A DNA stretch of 64,000 nt, taken from contig NZ_LATL02000301.1 in assembly GCF_000972705.2 (NCBI RefSeq), positions 8,078-72,077 on the forward strand, read 5' to 3'. Position 1 is the first letter of the stretch, and each line of letters begins with the position of its first letter. This document shows positions 19,423 to 28,256 of this stretch, piece by piece. A program made the translations under genes and the position numbers. The notes under the pieces are model-generated. The model made no database searches, was not told the DNA's origin, and worked only from the letters and a program-made list of their open reading frames with translations. Source of the DNA: Limnoraphis robusta CS-951. GTDB lineage: Bacteria; Cyanobacteriota; Cyanobacteriia; Cyanobacteriales; Microcoleaceae.

Positions 19423-22400
19423 ATGGGAATTCAACGCCAATACCGCCAACTTGGGAAGCGGTTGATATTAATATTTTTGTTTATAGCGACGCTGGCTGGC
19501 TGTCGAATTTTTAGCATGACACCCACAGAAGAACCGTTACCGACTGTTTCAGCCCTCGCTGTTCCTCAACTTCCGGACTGGATAGAAAAAATTACTCCAA
19601 CCGGAGAAGTGACATCTCTCAGTCAAATTCAGATTATTTTTAAACACCCGTTAATTCCGGTTGAGCGTTTGGATTCCCCAGAGCAACGTCAACTTCTCAA
19701 TCAGTTTGAAATTACCCCGCAACTTCCCGGACAATTTCGCTTTTTAACGCCGCGAATGGTGGGCTTTCAAGCTGACCGAGCCTTACCCTTAGCTACACGC
19801 ATTCAAGTTCAACTCAAACAGGGCTTATCTGACTTAGAAAATCATCGCTTAGACCAAGATTTAGCCTGGACGTTCAACACTGAGTCGATACAGCTAACGA
19901 ACCTTCCCGGAACCGAAGAAAATCCGGGTTCAGCAGACAATCCCGTTGGTTTGACTCCTAATCTAACGTTTAACTCTAACGTCGAATTGGATTTAGACTC
20001 GTTAACGCAACATACAAAATTAGTTGCCGAAGCCTCCAATCAAGCCGTTCCCCTCAAGGCAGAACTCACGAAAAATCAGTTCAATTCGGAGTCTTTACCG
20101 CCTCAGACACAGTTCGACCCATCTAACCATATCTGGCAGTATACCATAACGCCCACCGAAAGTCTACAAAAAAGTACAAAATACACCCTACAAATCTTAC
20201 CCGGACTGCATCCCAAGCGGGGAAATTTAGACAGTCAATTTCTCCTTTCTTCTCAAATTAAAACCTTTGATTCCCTACAATTTGAAACTCTACAAGCCTA
20301 TGGTCAACCGAGTCAGGGAGGAACCTATGGACGGTTTGAAAATGGTAGCCCTCAACTCAAATTTAACAATCAAATTTTAGAAGAATCAGCCCGAGAAAAT
20401 ATTACAATTAACCCCCCACCGCCCCAAGACGCGCCTCCCCTCGTTCAAACCTATGGAAATAGCGATATTATTAACCTTAATCCTTGGGCATTAGAACCGC
20501 AAACCAACTATACCATTACCATTGGAAAAGATCTCAAAGATCAATTTGGTCAAACCTTAGAAAAACCTGTTACCATCTCCTATCAAACCGGAGATGTTGC
20601 GGCTGACCTTTGGGCGCCAACCGGGTTAAATATTTTCCCTTCAACCCAGAACTTACAGCTAAATATTGCCACAACAAACTTACCGCAGTCTCGATACACT
20701 GCTGCCTATAAAATTGTTGAACCGACGGATTTAGTCTATACCGATGTTGCTTATCCGAGAGAAAACAAAAAGAACCTTCTACCTGCGGAAAACAACTGGA
20801 CTTCTTTCTCCGTCAAAAACCCCAAAAACGAAACCCAAGAAACCTCGATTAATTTACGAAGACAACTAGGAAAAGAGACGGGAATGTTGGCTTACGGAGT
20901 TAAAGCGAGAACCACTCGTTATCAAGAAGAAGGAAGACGACGCTGGAATGAACCCGAATTTTATGGGTTTGTTCAACTCACGAATTTAGGCGTTTTTTCC
21001 CAATGGTTTCCAGAGTCTGGAATTGTCAAAGTTAATCATTTAGAAGACGGTTCCCCGGTTAATAATGCCAGCGTTGAAATCTATCCCTCTCAACTCGATG
21101 CCCAAACTTTTTCAACTCCGAAACCCTGTGCTATTGGAAACACCAACGAAAGCGGAATATGGGTGTTAAATGCTGAAGACTTGCAACAATGTATGCAGGG
21201 CGATCGCTTTACAGAAGCCCCAGAACTCTTAGTGATTGCCAAAGAAGCAGATGACTGGGCATTTACCCGAACCTATTCCTATAGTGGGATGTATGCTTAT
21301 GGAATTAATAGCGACTGGGAAAATAATAAACCCCTGTCTAGAGGTGTGATCTTTTCTGACCGTCAACTCTATCAACCGGGAGAAAAAGTCGCGTTAACAG
21401 GTGTTGCTTATTATCTGCAAAATGGCGAATTAAAACAAGATAAAAACGTCAACTATACTGTTACCCTCAGAACCTCCGACGGCAAAGAGAAAACCCTCGG
21501 AAGTTACCCAACTAATGAATTTGGTACATTTTCCCTGGAATTTACCCTAGATGAAGACCAAGCGTTAGGGGATTATAGCCTGAGTGCAAAAGCAGAAAAT
21601 GAAGTTGAAATTTATGGAGATTTACGAGTCGCAGAATTTAAACCGCCCAACTTCAAAGTAGAGTTAAACCTCGATAAAGAAACCGCCATTCAAGGCGAAA
21701 CCCTCACCGCTAATACCGAAAGCAACTATCTATTTGGTTCCCCCGTTGTAGGTGGGAAAGCGGAATATTATGTGACTCGTACCGCAACAGAATTTACCCC
21801 CAAAGGTTGGGAACAATATAACTTTGGGCGACAATGGTTTTGGCCGGAAGAAAAACCTACTTTGTCAAGTGATGTGTTGCAAAAAAGCAAAGTTCTTGAC
21901 CAAGGCGGAAAAGGCACCCAAACCGTTAAAATTGACAAAGATTTACCCTATCCTGTCGAGTATCGAGTTGATGTACAAGTCTCCGATGTCACTAACCTAG
22001 CGGTTTCTGATTCTCAAAGTCTTACGGCTTTACCGAGTAACCGTTTAATTGGGTTAAAAACGCCCTTTGTCGCTGAAGCCAATAAAGCATTTCCGATAGA
22101 AGTTGTTGTTACTGACCCCAACGGAAAAGCCCTATCTAATATTGGGGTGCGTTTGGAATTGCAGAAAATGAATTATAGCAACGTTACCCGAGTGGTTGCC
22201 GGGGGACAAACGGAGAAAAATCAAGTCGAATACAAAACCGTTGCGACAACCGAAGTCAAATCAAATAAGACTCCAAAAACGGTTTCTTTAACCCCTCCTG
22301 AGTCGGGTTCCTATCGAATTCGGGCGAATTTTTCCAATAATTCTAGTGAAGTAACAGCCACAGATTTACAAATTTGGGCGACAGGTGATTCTCCTGTATT

Positions 22401-25173
22401 TTGGGGTGAAAATAACGACAACCGCCTGCAAATTGAACTCGATAAAGACACCTACAAACCCGGAGAAACCGCCACCGCTTTAATTAAATCTCCCTACCCC
22501 GAAGGAGAGTTATATTTTGCAGTGGTTCGGGATAAACCCTTGTATGAAAGCCTAACAACCGTAACAGGTGGCGCCCCACAAATTCAATTTACGGTTACTT
22601 CAGAAATGTTACCGAATGCAGCAGTAGAAGCGGTGTTAGTTCGTCAAGGTGAACCCCTGTCAGAAGTCGAACCGGGAAGCGTGGAAAATTTATCTCAAAT
22701 TGGGTTTGTTCCTTTTAAAACCGACTTAGCTGAAAAAACGCTAAACGTGACAATTACCCCTACAAAATCAGAAGTTGAACCGGGTTCAGAACAAACGCTA
22801 CAACTACAATTAACTGATGCAAATAACCAACCCCAACGCGGACAATTTACCGTTATGGTGGTTAATGAAGCGATATTACAACTCACAGGTTATCGTCCCC
22901 CAAATTTACTCGAAACCGTCTACGCTGAACAACCCATTTCAACTCGTTTTAGTGATAATCGTCCCGAAGTTGCTCTAGAGAGTATGACAACCCAATTAGC
23001 TAAAGGTTGGGGATATGGGGGCGGTTTTTCTGCGGGAATTGGAAATACTCGTATCCGCAAAAACTTTCAAGCCTTAGCCTATTATCAAGGTTCAATTGTC
23101 ACCGATAATAGCGGAAAAGCCAACGTTACCTTTAAACTTCCCGATGATTTAACCACCTGGCGAGTTATGGTGGTTGCAACCGATGGAAACTTTAAATTTG
23201 GTTCAGGTGAAACGACATTTATTAGCACACAATCTCTGCTTTCTAACCCGATTTTACCACAATTTGCCCGTCCAGGCGATAAAATTTTAGCCGGAGTTTC
23301 CGTTACGAATAATACTGGAAATAAAGGAATGATTGACATCAAAGCCGATGTCGCAGGCGGCGTTAAACTTTCTCCTGGAAACGCCAACACCCAAAGCATA
23401 AAACGCCCCATACAAGCGGGAACCCAAGCTTACTATTTCCCGGTATTAGTTCAAGATGTTGGCACCTCTCAAGTGAAGTTTCAAACCGCTTTTGATGGGA
23501 AAACTGATGGCTTTGAAGTTCCCTTAGAAGTCAAACCTGTGTTAGTCACTGAACAAGTGATTGAAAGCGGAACCACAACTAATTCTCTGAATATTCCGAT
23601 TAATGTTAGTCGGGATACAGTCAGAGATACAGGCGGTTTATATATTTCCCTCGCCAGTACCTTAATTCCCCAAATAACCGCCCCCGCCAAACAAATCTTC
23701 AATCAAACTGATTTACCCTTCCTTGAACCTGCGGCGAGTCAGTTGTTCATTGCATCCAACTTACAACAATTAAGTCAAAAATATGGTCAAAATTTCAGCG
23801 AGTTAAACCTCAACGCCCAAGCCCAAAAATCCCTTGAACAAATCTTCCAACTGCAACAAAATGACGGAGGACTAGCTGTTTATCCTGAACAAAAAACCTC
23901 TAATCCTCTCTTGTCTGCCTACGCCGCAGAAGCCTTAGCAAAAGCCTCCCAAGCGGGATTTAAGGTTGATGAAAATAAACTCAATCAACTCGAATATTAC
24001 CTCAAACAAGCCTTAGCAAACCCTGAAAAAAATGAATTCTGTGGCGATGATTTACTGTGTAAGAGTCGAGTGAGGTTAAATATTCTCATGGCGTTAGCAC
24101 AATTGGGAGAAAAACGCAATGATTTCATGTCTGATATTTATGGCTTACGCGATGAATTTGATACCGTAACTCAAATCAAACTCGCCCGTTATTTATCGAA
24201 CTTCCCCGAATGGAATTCTGAATTTAACGAATTAGTCAATAAACTGCAAGAAATCGTTTATCAAACGGGACGAACCGCTACGGTTAATATTCCCAAACAA
24301 TACGGTTGGATGAGTTCAGATATAACCGCCCAGTCGCAAGCGTTGCGTTTATTGGTGAGTCAAAATAGCCAACCCGAAACGATAGATAAACTCGTCCAAA
24401 GTTTACTCAATCTTCGTCGCGAGGGAACTTGGGGAAGCACTTACAATAACGCCGAAGCCCTCACTGCATTAGCGGAATATGCAGCCCTAGAACCCACTCC
24501 CGAAAACTTCCAAGTTCAAGTTAAATTAGGCGCGAAAGACTTAGGTTCAACTCAATTTAATGGCTTTAAAAACTCCAGTTTCACGCTCAATATTCCGATG
24601 TCAGAACTTCCTCCGGGCAAGAATAATTTAATGATTCAAACCTCTGGAAATGGAAAACTGAATTATTGGGTATCCTACGAATATCGCTTAGAAGAAAATC
24701 AACCCGGACGGTTAAATGGGTTAAGAATTGAACGCAAAATTCAGCGAGTTAATGACAGTGAAGTGTTGAAAAAAATGGGATTAACAGCCGAGGAAGAACC
24801 CCTAGAAGTTCAACCCGGACAAGTGTTTGATATTGGCTTAGAAATTATCACTGACCATCCCGTTAATAATGTGATGATTACTGACCCACTTCCGGCAGGT
24901 TTTGAAGCCATTGATAACCGTTTTAATACCAGTAATTCCGCCTTACAAGCCCAAACCGATAGCTGGAATATTAACTATCAAACCATTTATCGTGACCGAA
25001 TTTTCGCCTATGCAGACTCTCTTGAAGCCGGGGTTTATCAACTGCATTATTTAGTCCGTTCTGTAACGCCTGGAGAGTTTCTCTGGCCCGGTGCAAAAGC
25101 CTATTTACAACAAGCCCCTGAAGAATTTGGACGCAGTTCATCTTCAAGTTTAGTGATTTCTGAACAGTCCTAA
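19423..25173 (+). CDS. Alpha-2-macroglobulin family lipoprotein lacking the thioester
   Basis: A 1916-residue bacterial alpha-2-macroglobulin (YfaS-like), the largest gene in the window. Residues 1-27 are a lipoprotein signal with lipobox LAGC, so Cys27 is the probable lipidation site. MG-type beta domains fill the N-terminal half (SRGVIFSDRQLYQPGEKVAL, ELDKDTYKPGETATALIKSP). The C-terminal core has DLTTWRVMVVATDGNFKFGSG and then a TED-like helical domain near 1400-1650. Where thioester members have CLEQ, this protein has PFLEPAASQ: both Cys and Gln are missing, so covalent trapping is not possible. Some bacterial members lack the thioester and trap proteases non-covalently. No pbpC lies beside it. 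Confidence 0.92.
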   Translation: MGIQRQYRQLGKRLILIFLFIATLAGCRIFSMTPTEEPLPTVSALAVPQLPDWIEKITPTGEVTSLSQIQIIFKHPLIPVERLDSPEQRQLLNQFEITPQLPGQFRFLTPRMVGFQADRALPLATRIQVQLKQGLSDLENHRLDQDLAWTFNTESIQLTNLPGTEENPGSADNPVGLTPNLTFNSNVELDLDSLTQHTKLVAEASNQAVPLKAELTKNQFNSESLPPQTQFDPSNHIWQYTITPTESLQKSTKYTLQILPGLHPKRGNLDSQFLLSSQIKTFDSLQFETLQAYGQPSQGGTYGRFENGSPQLKFNNQILEESARENITINPPPPQDAPPLVQTYGNSDIINLNPWALEPQTNYTITIGKDLKDQFGQTLEKPVTISYQTGDVAADLWAPTGLNIFPSTQNLQLNIATTNLPQSRYTAAYKIVEPTDLVYTDVAYPRENKKNLLPAENNWTSFSVKNPKNETQETSINLRRQLGKETGMLAYGVKARTTRYQEEGRRRWNEPEFYGFVQLTNLGVFSQWFPESGIVKVNHLEDGSPVNNASVEIYPSQLDAQTFSTPKPCAIGNTNESGIWVLNAEDLQQCMQGDRFTEAPELLVIAKEADDWAFTRTYSYSGMYAYGINSDWENNKPLSRGVIFSDRQLYQPGEKVALTGVAYYLQNGELKQDKNVNYTVTLRTSDGKEKTLGSYPTNEFGTFSLEFTLDEDQALGDYSLSAKAENEVEIYGDLRVAEFKPPNFKVELNLDKETAIQGETLTANTESNYLFGSPVVGGKAEYYVTRTATEFTPKGWEQYNFGRQWFWPEEKPTLSSDVLQKSKVLDQGGKGTQTVKIDKDLPYPVEYRVDVQVSDVTNLAVSDSQSLTALPSNRLIGLKTPFVAEANKAFPIEVVVTDPNGKALSNIGVRLELQKMNYSNVTRVVAGGQTEKNQVEYKTVATTEVKSNKTPKTVSLTPPESGSYRIRANFSNNSSEVTATDLQIWATGDSPVFWGENNDNRLQIELDKDTYKPGETATALIKSPYPEGELYFAVVRDKPLYESLTTVTGGAPQIQFTVTSEMLPNAAVEAVLVRQGEPLSEVEPGSVENLSQIGFVPFKTDLAEKTLNVTITPTKSEVEPGSEQTLQLQLTDANNQPQRGQFTVMVVNEAILQLTGYRPPNLLETVYAEQPISTRFSDNRPEVALESMTTQLAKGWGYGGGFSAGIGNTRIRKNFQALAYYQGSIVTDNSGKANVTFKLPDDLTTWRVMVVATDGNFKFGSGETTFISTQSLLSNPILPQFARPGDKILAGVSVTNNTGNKGMIDIKADVAGGVKLSPGNANTQSIKRPIQAGTQAYYFPVLVQDVGTSQVKFQTAFDGKTDGFEVPLEVKPVLVTEQVIESGTTTNSLNIPINVSRDTVRDTGGLYISLASTLIPQITAPAKQIFNQTDLPFLEPAASQLFIASNLQQLSQKYGQNFSELNLNAQAQKSLEQIFQLQQNDGGLAVYPEQKTSNPLLSAYAAEALAKASQAGFKVDENKLNQLEYYLKQALANPEKNEFCGDDLLCKSRVRLNILMALAQLGEKRNDFMSDIYGLRDEFDTVTQIKLARYLSNFPEWNSEFNELVNKLQEIVYQTGRTATVNIPKQYGWMSSDITAQSQALRLLVSQNSQPETIDKLVQSLLNLRREGTWGSTYNNAEALTALAEYAALEPTPENFQVQVKLGAKDLGSTQFNGFKNSSFTLNIPMSELPPGKNNLMIQTSGNGKLNYWVSYEYRLEENQPGRLNGLRIERKIQRVNDSEVLKKMGLTAEEEPLEVQPGQVFDIGLEIITDHPVNNVMITDPLPAGFEAIDNRFNTSNSALQAQTDSWNINYQTIYRDRIFAYADSLEAGVYQLHYLVRSVTPGEFLWPGAKAYLQQAPEEFGRSSSSSLVISEQS

Positions 25174-25244
25174 TTCTTGTCTGAAATTGAAAGAAGAATG
25201 CTACCCATCTCTTTCTAAGGAACAATTAAAAGGCAAGATAGAAT

Positions 25245-25280
25245 AGGGAAGGGGGTTGAGTAAATTAATCCCCTTTCCCT
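25245..25280. terminator. Stem-loop between macroglobulin and cytochrome b genes
   Basis: AGGGAAGGGG (25245-25254) pairs with CCCCTTTCCCT (25270-25280) with one bulge. It lies between two convergent genes and could terminate either. No T-tract follows directly on the + strand. Confidence 0.45.
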
Positions 25281-25383
25281 GATTTCTGTAGAGATGTTCA
25301 ATCTATCTTCCTATCAATACAGTCAGCAAACATTAATCGATTTTTGATGACTAGGGATGTGTTAGTTTGTCATCAATAGCAAT

Positions 25384-26103
25384 TTAACCTAATTCTTTGA
25401 CTATAGAAATCACCCAAGCTAAAATAATGGTGATCAAAATAATTGCTTCTAAAACCCGAAAAATCTGAGCGGAATTGGGGGGATGAAAAACTTCATCAAG
25501 ACGAAAATTAGCCTTCCATTCAGAAATATTTTTTCGCCATAAACTCGGACTATCCTGACTGCGGAACTTCCAATTCATAATAGACAATAGCAACGGAGTT
25601 CCCCCAACTTTCGCCGCCATTAATAGATGAAATGCGATCGCTAACACCAAAACTACCCAAGAAATCAGGTGAAGATAATACCAAGTATGATTAAGTTCTC
25701 CTTGGGGTAACCATTTCTCACTCATCATCTTACCCGAGAACAGCGCAAAAGTAAGCGCAAAAATTGCCAACGTGTTTGTAATACGATGTAGGGTGTACCC
25801 AAAAATCGGTTTTCCCGGTTCACTCAGCTTTTGCAGAGAGTCGGGTTGAATCAGGCGTTTTTGACCCCGACGAAAAGCGTATACTACAAAGATGGGAAAA
25901 ATCAGCAGCGTCCACAGCCCAAAGGTACCATGAATCCCTTCAATCGCTTCTAACTTCGGTAAAAAAAATCGCCCAAACCGCCCATCATAAGTATCATACG
26001 TCCAAGCTGCCGTCAAAATTGCCGCGATCGCACAGATCCCTGTGACTCCATGCAAAATGCGGAGAAGCAGGGGTTGATAGGGCTGAGTAAGTTTACCAGG
26101 CAT
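25384..26103 (-). CDS. Cytochrome b561-type membrane protein
   Basis: A 239-residue integral membrane protein with about five hydrophobic helices. Candidate haem-ligating histidines lie in helices: LLRILHGVTGICAIAA near residue 18, IHGTFGLWTLLIF near 58, YTLHRITNTLAIFALTF near 105, YYLHLISWVVLVLAIAFHLL near 145-160. The pattern matches cytochrome b561/DUF4405-like or hydrogenase-type b cytochromes that bind two b haems and pass electrons across the membrane. No partner redox subunit is encoded nearby, so the donor and acceptor are unknown. The gene is convergent with the macroglobulin gene and divergent from the RNA-ligase island. Confidence 0.75.
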   Translation of the reverse strand: MPGKLTQPYQPLLLRILHGVTGICAIAAILTAAWTYDTYDGRFGRFFLPKLEAIEGIHGTFGLWTLLIFPIFVVYAFRRGQKRLIQPDSLQKLSEPGKPIFGYTLHRITNTLAIFALTFALFSGKMMSEKWLPQGELNHTWYYLHLISWVVLVLAIAFHLLMAAKVGGTPLLLSIMNWKFRSQDSPSLWRKNISEWKANFRLDEVFHPPNSAQIFRVLEAIILITIILAWVISIVKELG

Positions 26104-26263
26104 CTTTGAGACTCCGTTTTATTTGATTTTTGTCTATAGTAAATCAATTAACTATTGACTTTAATCTATAGTTAATTCCTCTACAAACCCCATAATTAAA
26201 GGATTTTTCCCCTATTTGTCCCCAAGGTACAAGATCGGGGTAAAAAAACTTTTGCCACACCCC

Positions 26264-26293
26264 TTGACAAGTTGTGTAGTATGTTTGTAGTAT
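26264..26293 (+). promoter_or_regulatory. Candidate sigma70-type promoter of the RNA-ligase island
   Basis: TTGACA at 26264-26269 is followed after 18 bases by TAGTAT at 26288-26293. It lies about 230 bases upstream of the RNA ligase start, in a 418-base gap with no gene, and would give a long structured leader. Confidence 0.45.
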
Positions 26294-26416
26294 ATAAATG
26301 TGGCAAGCAAAGGAAAGCGATAAAGCTTGATTCAGCAAGCCATCCGCACCTTGACAACTGAATATTATACTACATTTTCCCGATGTAGAACAGCGAAGTC
26401 GTGGGTATTTGACACT

Positions 26417-26516
26417 CTTCGCGCTGAAAGCGACGAAGATTCTTGCACGAAGAAAACTTCGATGGGCATTGTCAAGATGCCTCTAGTGTGCGGCAATTTT
26501 TGGTAATACCCAAAAA
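26417..26516 (+). promoter_or_regulatory. Structured leader with four consecutive stem-loops
   Basis: Hairpin 1 (26417-26438) is CTTCG-CGCT / AGCG-CGAAG. Hairpin 2 (26448-26461) is CGAAG-AAAA-CTTCG. Hairpin 3 (26465-26481) is GGCAT / ATGCC. Hairpin 4 (about 26497-26516) is TTTTTGGTA / TACCCAAAAA and ends five bases before the RNA ligase ATG. CTTCG and CGAAG each occur twice, so hairpins 1 and 2 could exchange partners. No Shine-Dalgarno is visible before the ATG. Confidence 0.5.
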
Positions 26517-26521
26517 GTACC

Positions 26522-27079
26522 ATGAAAAAAATTATTTCTGTATTTCAGCGAAACTATAATAGCGATCGTCAAGTACGAAATGAAGTTGTATCCGGCGCCC
26601 AATGGGTACTTCAGGGAGAAGGAATATCAACTCGGAAATGGGATGGTACCGCTTGCAGAATTCGAGAGGGAAAACTCTACAAGCGTTATGATGCCAAAAC
26701 AGGACGTCAACCGCCTGTTGGGTTTGAACCTTGTCAAGAGCCAGATGCGATAACAGGTCACTGGCCGGGTTGGATTCCTGTCAAAAATACATCAGAAGAT
26801 CAGTGGTTTAATGAGGGATTTGTTAACTATCAAGCTGTTTATGGATCTCCTGAAGACGGCACTTATGAACTCTGCGGGCCTAAAATTAATGGCAATCGTG
26901 AAAAGTTAAGTCAGCATATTTTAATTAAGCATGGTGACGAAGTTTTAATGAATGTAGGATGCACCTTTGCTGAAATTAAAAACTATCTCAAAACGGCTGA
27001 TATTGAAGGAATTGTTTGGCATCACCCCGATGGTCGAATGGCAAAAATAAAGAAACGAGATTTTGGCTTTGAACGCTAA
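26522..27079 (+). CDS. Small RNA ligase (nucleotidyltransferase superfamily)
   Basis: A 185-residue minimal ligase core. Motif I is KWDGTACRI (residues 39-47; Lys39 is the expected AMP-accepting residue). A motif III-like ELCGPKING follows near 118-126, motif IV DIEGIVWHHPDGR near 162-174 and motif V MAKIKKRDFGFE at the C-terminus. All covalent nucleotidyltransferase motifs are present in order with little else, resembling the small RNA ligase group sometimes labelled DUF5565. Such enzymes seal RNA nicks, including tRNA breaks. It heads an island containing five tRNA genes and a NADAR protein, which supports tRNA repair. An mRNA-capping or DNA-ligase role is less likely given the absence of an OB domain. 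Confidence 0.82.
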   Translation: MKKIISVFQRNYNSDRQVRNEVVSGAQWVLQGEGISTRKWDGTACRIREGKLYKRYDAKTGRQPPVGFEPCQEPDAITGHWPGWIPVKNTSEDQWFNEGFVNYQAVYGSPEDGTYELCGPKINGNREKLSQHILIKHGDEVLMNVGCTFAEIKNYLKTADIEGIVWHHPDGRMAKIKKRDFGFER

Positions 27080-27104
27080 ATCTGTATCTCTGGAGGTGGA
27101 TAAT

Positions 27105-27734
27105 ATGACTCAAATGACCGTAACGGATGCGTTAGCAGAATTAACGTTATTAGAAAAACGAATTGAATCAGCCCGAGCCGCTTTAGACGGCAATAATTTA
27201 ATTACTGTTGTTGAAATTGGTAAAGTTCCAACGGGTTATAAATCTCGTCAGGATTATACCACTCAAGCCCGTGCTGCTGTTCAAAAAGTTGATGCGTTAA
27301 TTACCCGACGCCGAACCATTAAACGAGCAATTGTATTATCCAATGCGTCTATAATCGTTTCGGTTGCTGGTCAAGAAATGACGGTGGCTGAAGCGATTGA
27401 AATGAAAACTTTCATCCTGTATTCTGAAGCGGTTTTGAATACAATGTTGTTGGCTTATAACCGCGCTCGAAAAGATTTTGATGTCGCCCAAGCACGGGTG
27501 AAAGAACGTCTGGATAAATTGGCGATGGAAGTGTTAGGAAAAAACGCCGCTTCTGAGAAATATCAATCTTTAGCCGATAGTTTCTTAGCACGTGAAGGTG
27601 TCGAACTCCTAGACCCCACTGATTTAGCCGCAGATCTTGAACAACGGCAAACGTTTGTCGAAGAATTTCAATCAACGGTTGACCGGGTATTATCGATTAG
27701 TAATGCTCGAACTTTGATTGAAATTCCTGATTAA
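27105..27734 (+). CDS. Coiled-coil protein of unknown function in tRNA island
   Basis: A 209-residue protein from the ATG at 27105, which has a strong Shine-Dalgarno (TGGAGGTGG) 5-10 bases upstream; the frame runs a little further back into the ligase gene but that start is weaker. Not recognised. The sequence is highly helical with long charged segments (VTDALAELTLLEKRIESARA near the start, VAQARVKERLDKLAMEVLG in the middle, QRQTFVEEFQSTVDRVLSIS near the end), predicting coiled coils. No signal peptide, membrane segment or catalytic motif is seen. It follows the RNA ligase by 25 bases and is probably co-transcribed with it. The look is phage-like, but that is only an impression. Confidence 0.75.
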   Translation: MTQMTVTDALAELTLLEKRIESARAALDGNNLITVVEIGKVPTGYKSRQDYTTQARAAVQKVDALITRRRTIKRAIVLSNASIIVSVAGQEMTVAEAIEMKTFILYSEAVLNTMLLAYNRARKDFDVAQARVKERLDKLAMEVLGKNAASEKYQSLADSFLAREGVELLDPTDLAADLEQRQTFVEEFQSTVDRVLSISNARTLIEIPD

Positions 27735-27741
27735 ATATTAT

Positions 27742-27782
27742 AAGATTGTCGTAAATTAAATTACTGTATTTTTGACAATCTT
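27742..27782 (+). terminator. Stem-loop after the coiled-coil gene
   Basis: AAGATTGTC (27742-27750) pairs with GACAATCTT (27774-27782), with a 23-base AT-rich loop, 7 bases after the stop codon. It could separate the protein-coding transcript from the tRNA array. Confidence 0.4.
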
Positions 27783-27834
27783 CAACTTTTAAAAATTAGT
27801 GCTGGTCACTCGAAAACCTCTAAATTTATGGTTT

Positions 27835-27909
27835 TGATGGATAGCTCAATGGGTAGAGCGCATGATCTTCAGTCATGAGTTGTTGGTTCGATTCCAACTC
27901 CATCAGCCA
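27835..27909 (+). tRNA. tRNA-Glu-like (anticodon UUC), CCA encoded
   Basis: A full cloverleaf. The acceptor TGATGGA/TCCATCA is perfect, the D stem is GCTC/GAGC, the T arm GTTGG-TTCGATT-CCAAC, the discriminator G, and CCA is encoded. The only 5-pair anticodon stem is CATGA/TCATG, leaving loop TCTTCAG. This places anticodon TTC (Glu), but position 33 is C instead of the near-universal U. The U1:A72 pair is also unusual. Amino-acid identity is therefore provisional. Confidence 0.75.
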
Positions 27910-28044
27910 TGAACCTTAAAGCTTAACGTTCAACGTTTAACGCTTAAATCTCAAGCCTCAAACCTTAGACTATTAACGCTTAAATCCCAAAGATTAACGT
28001 TCGATAAAATCCAGGGATAATGGTTGCAGGTTCCATAAAACCTT

Positions 28045-28105
28045 GAGGTTTCCACTTGGCTGAGTGGTCAGCACTTTCAAACTTTTTAAAATAGGTAATC
28101 AAACC
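28045..28105 (+). tRNA. Possible degenerate tRNA remnant
   Basis: GGTTTCC near 28047 is followed by a D-arm-like GGCTGAGTGGTCAGC and ends in ATCAAACC, allowing a GGTTT/AAACC closing stem. No proper T arm is present. It looks like a decayed or truncated Leu/Ser-type tRNA between two intact tRNA genes, but could be chance. Confidence 0.25.
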
Positions 28106-28121
28106 AGAAAAGAAAACACAA

Positions 28122-28195
28122 GGGTCTGTAGCTTAATCGGGAAAGCACCGAGCTTGCACCTCGGGAGATGTCGGTTCAACTCCGACCAGTATCCA
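28122..28195 (+). tRNA. tRNA-Ala (anticodon UGC)
   Basis: The D stem is GCTT/AAGC, the anticodon stem CCGAG/CTCGG with loop CTTGCAC (anticodon TGC), and the T arm GTCGG-TTCAACT-CCGAC. The acceptor GGGTCTG pairs with CAGTATCC only if one T is bulged in the 3' strand. In that register position 3:70 is G:U and the discriminator is A, the classic alanine identity. CCA is not encoded. Confidence 0.85.
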
Positions 28196-28256
28196 TTAGG
28201 TTTATTGCCTAATTCACTGCAAAAAATTCTAATTAAAATTGAGGCAAAAAAATATA

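Noticed and set aside
26144..26338. 64-residue minus-strand frame upstream of the RNA ligase
   Set aside because: It is antisense to the candidate promoter, has no ribosome binding site and shows no protein-like composition.
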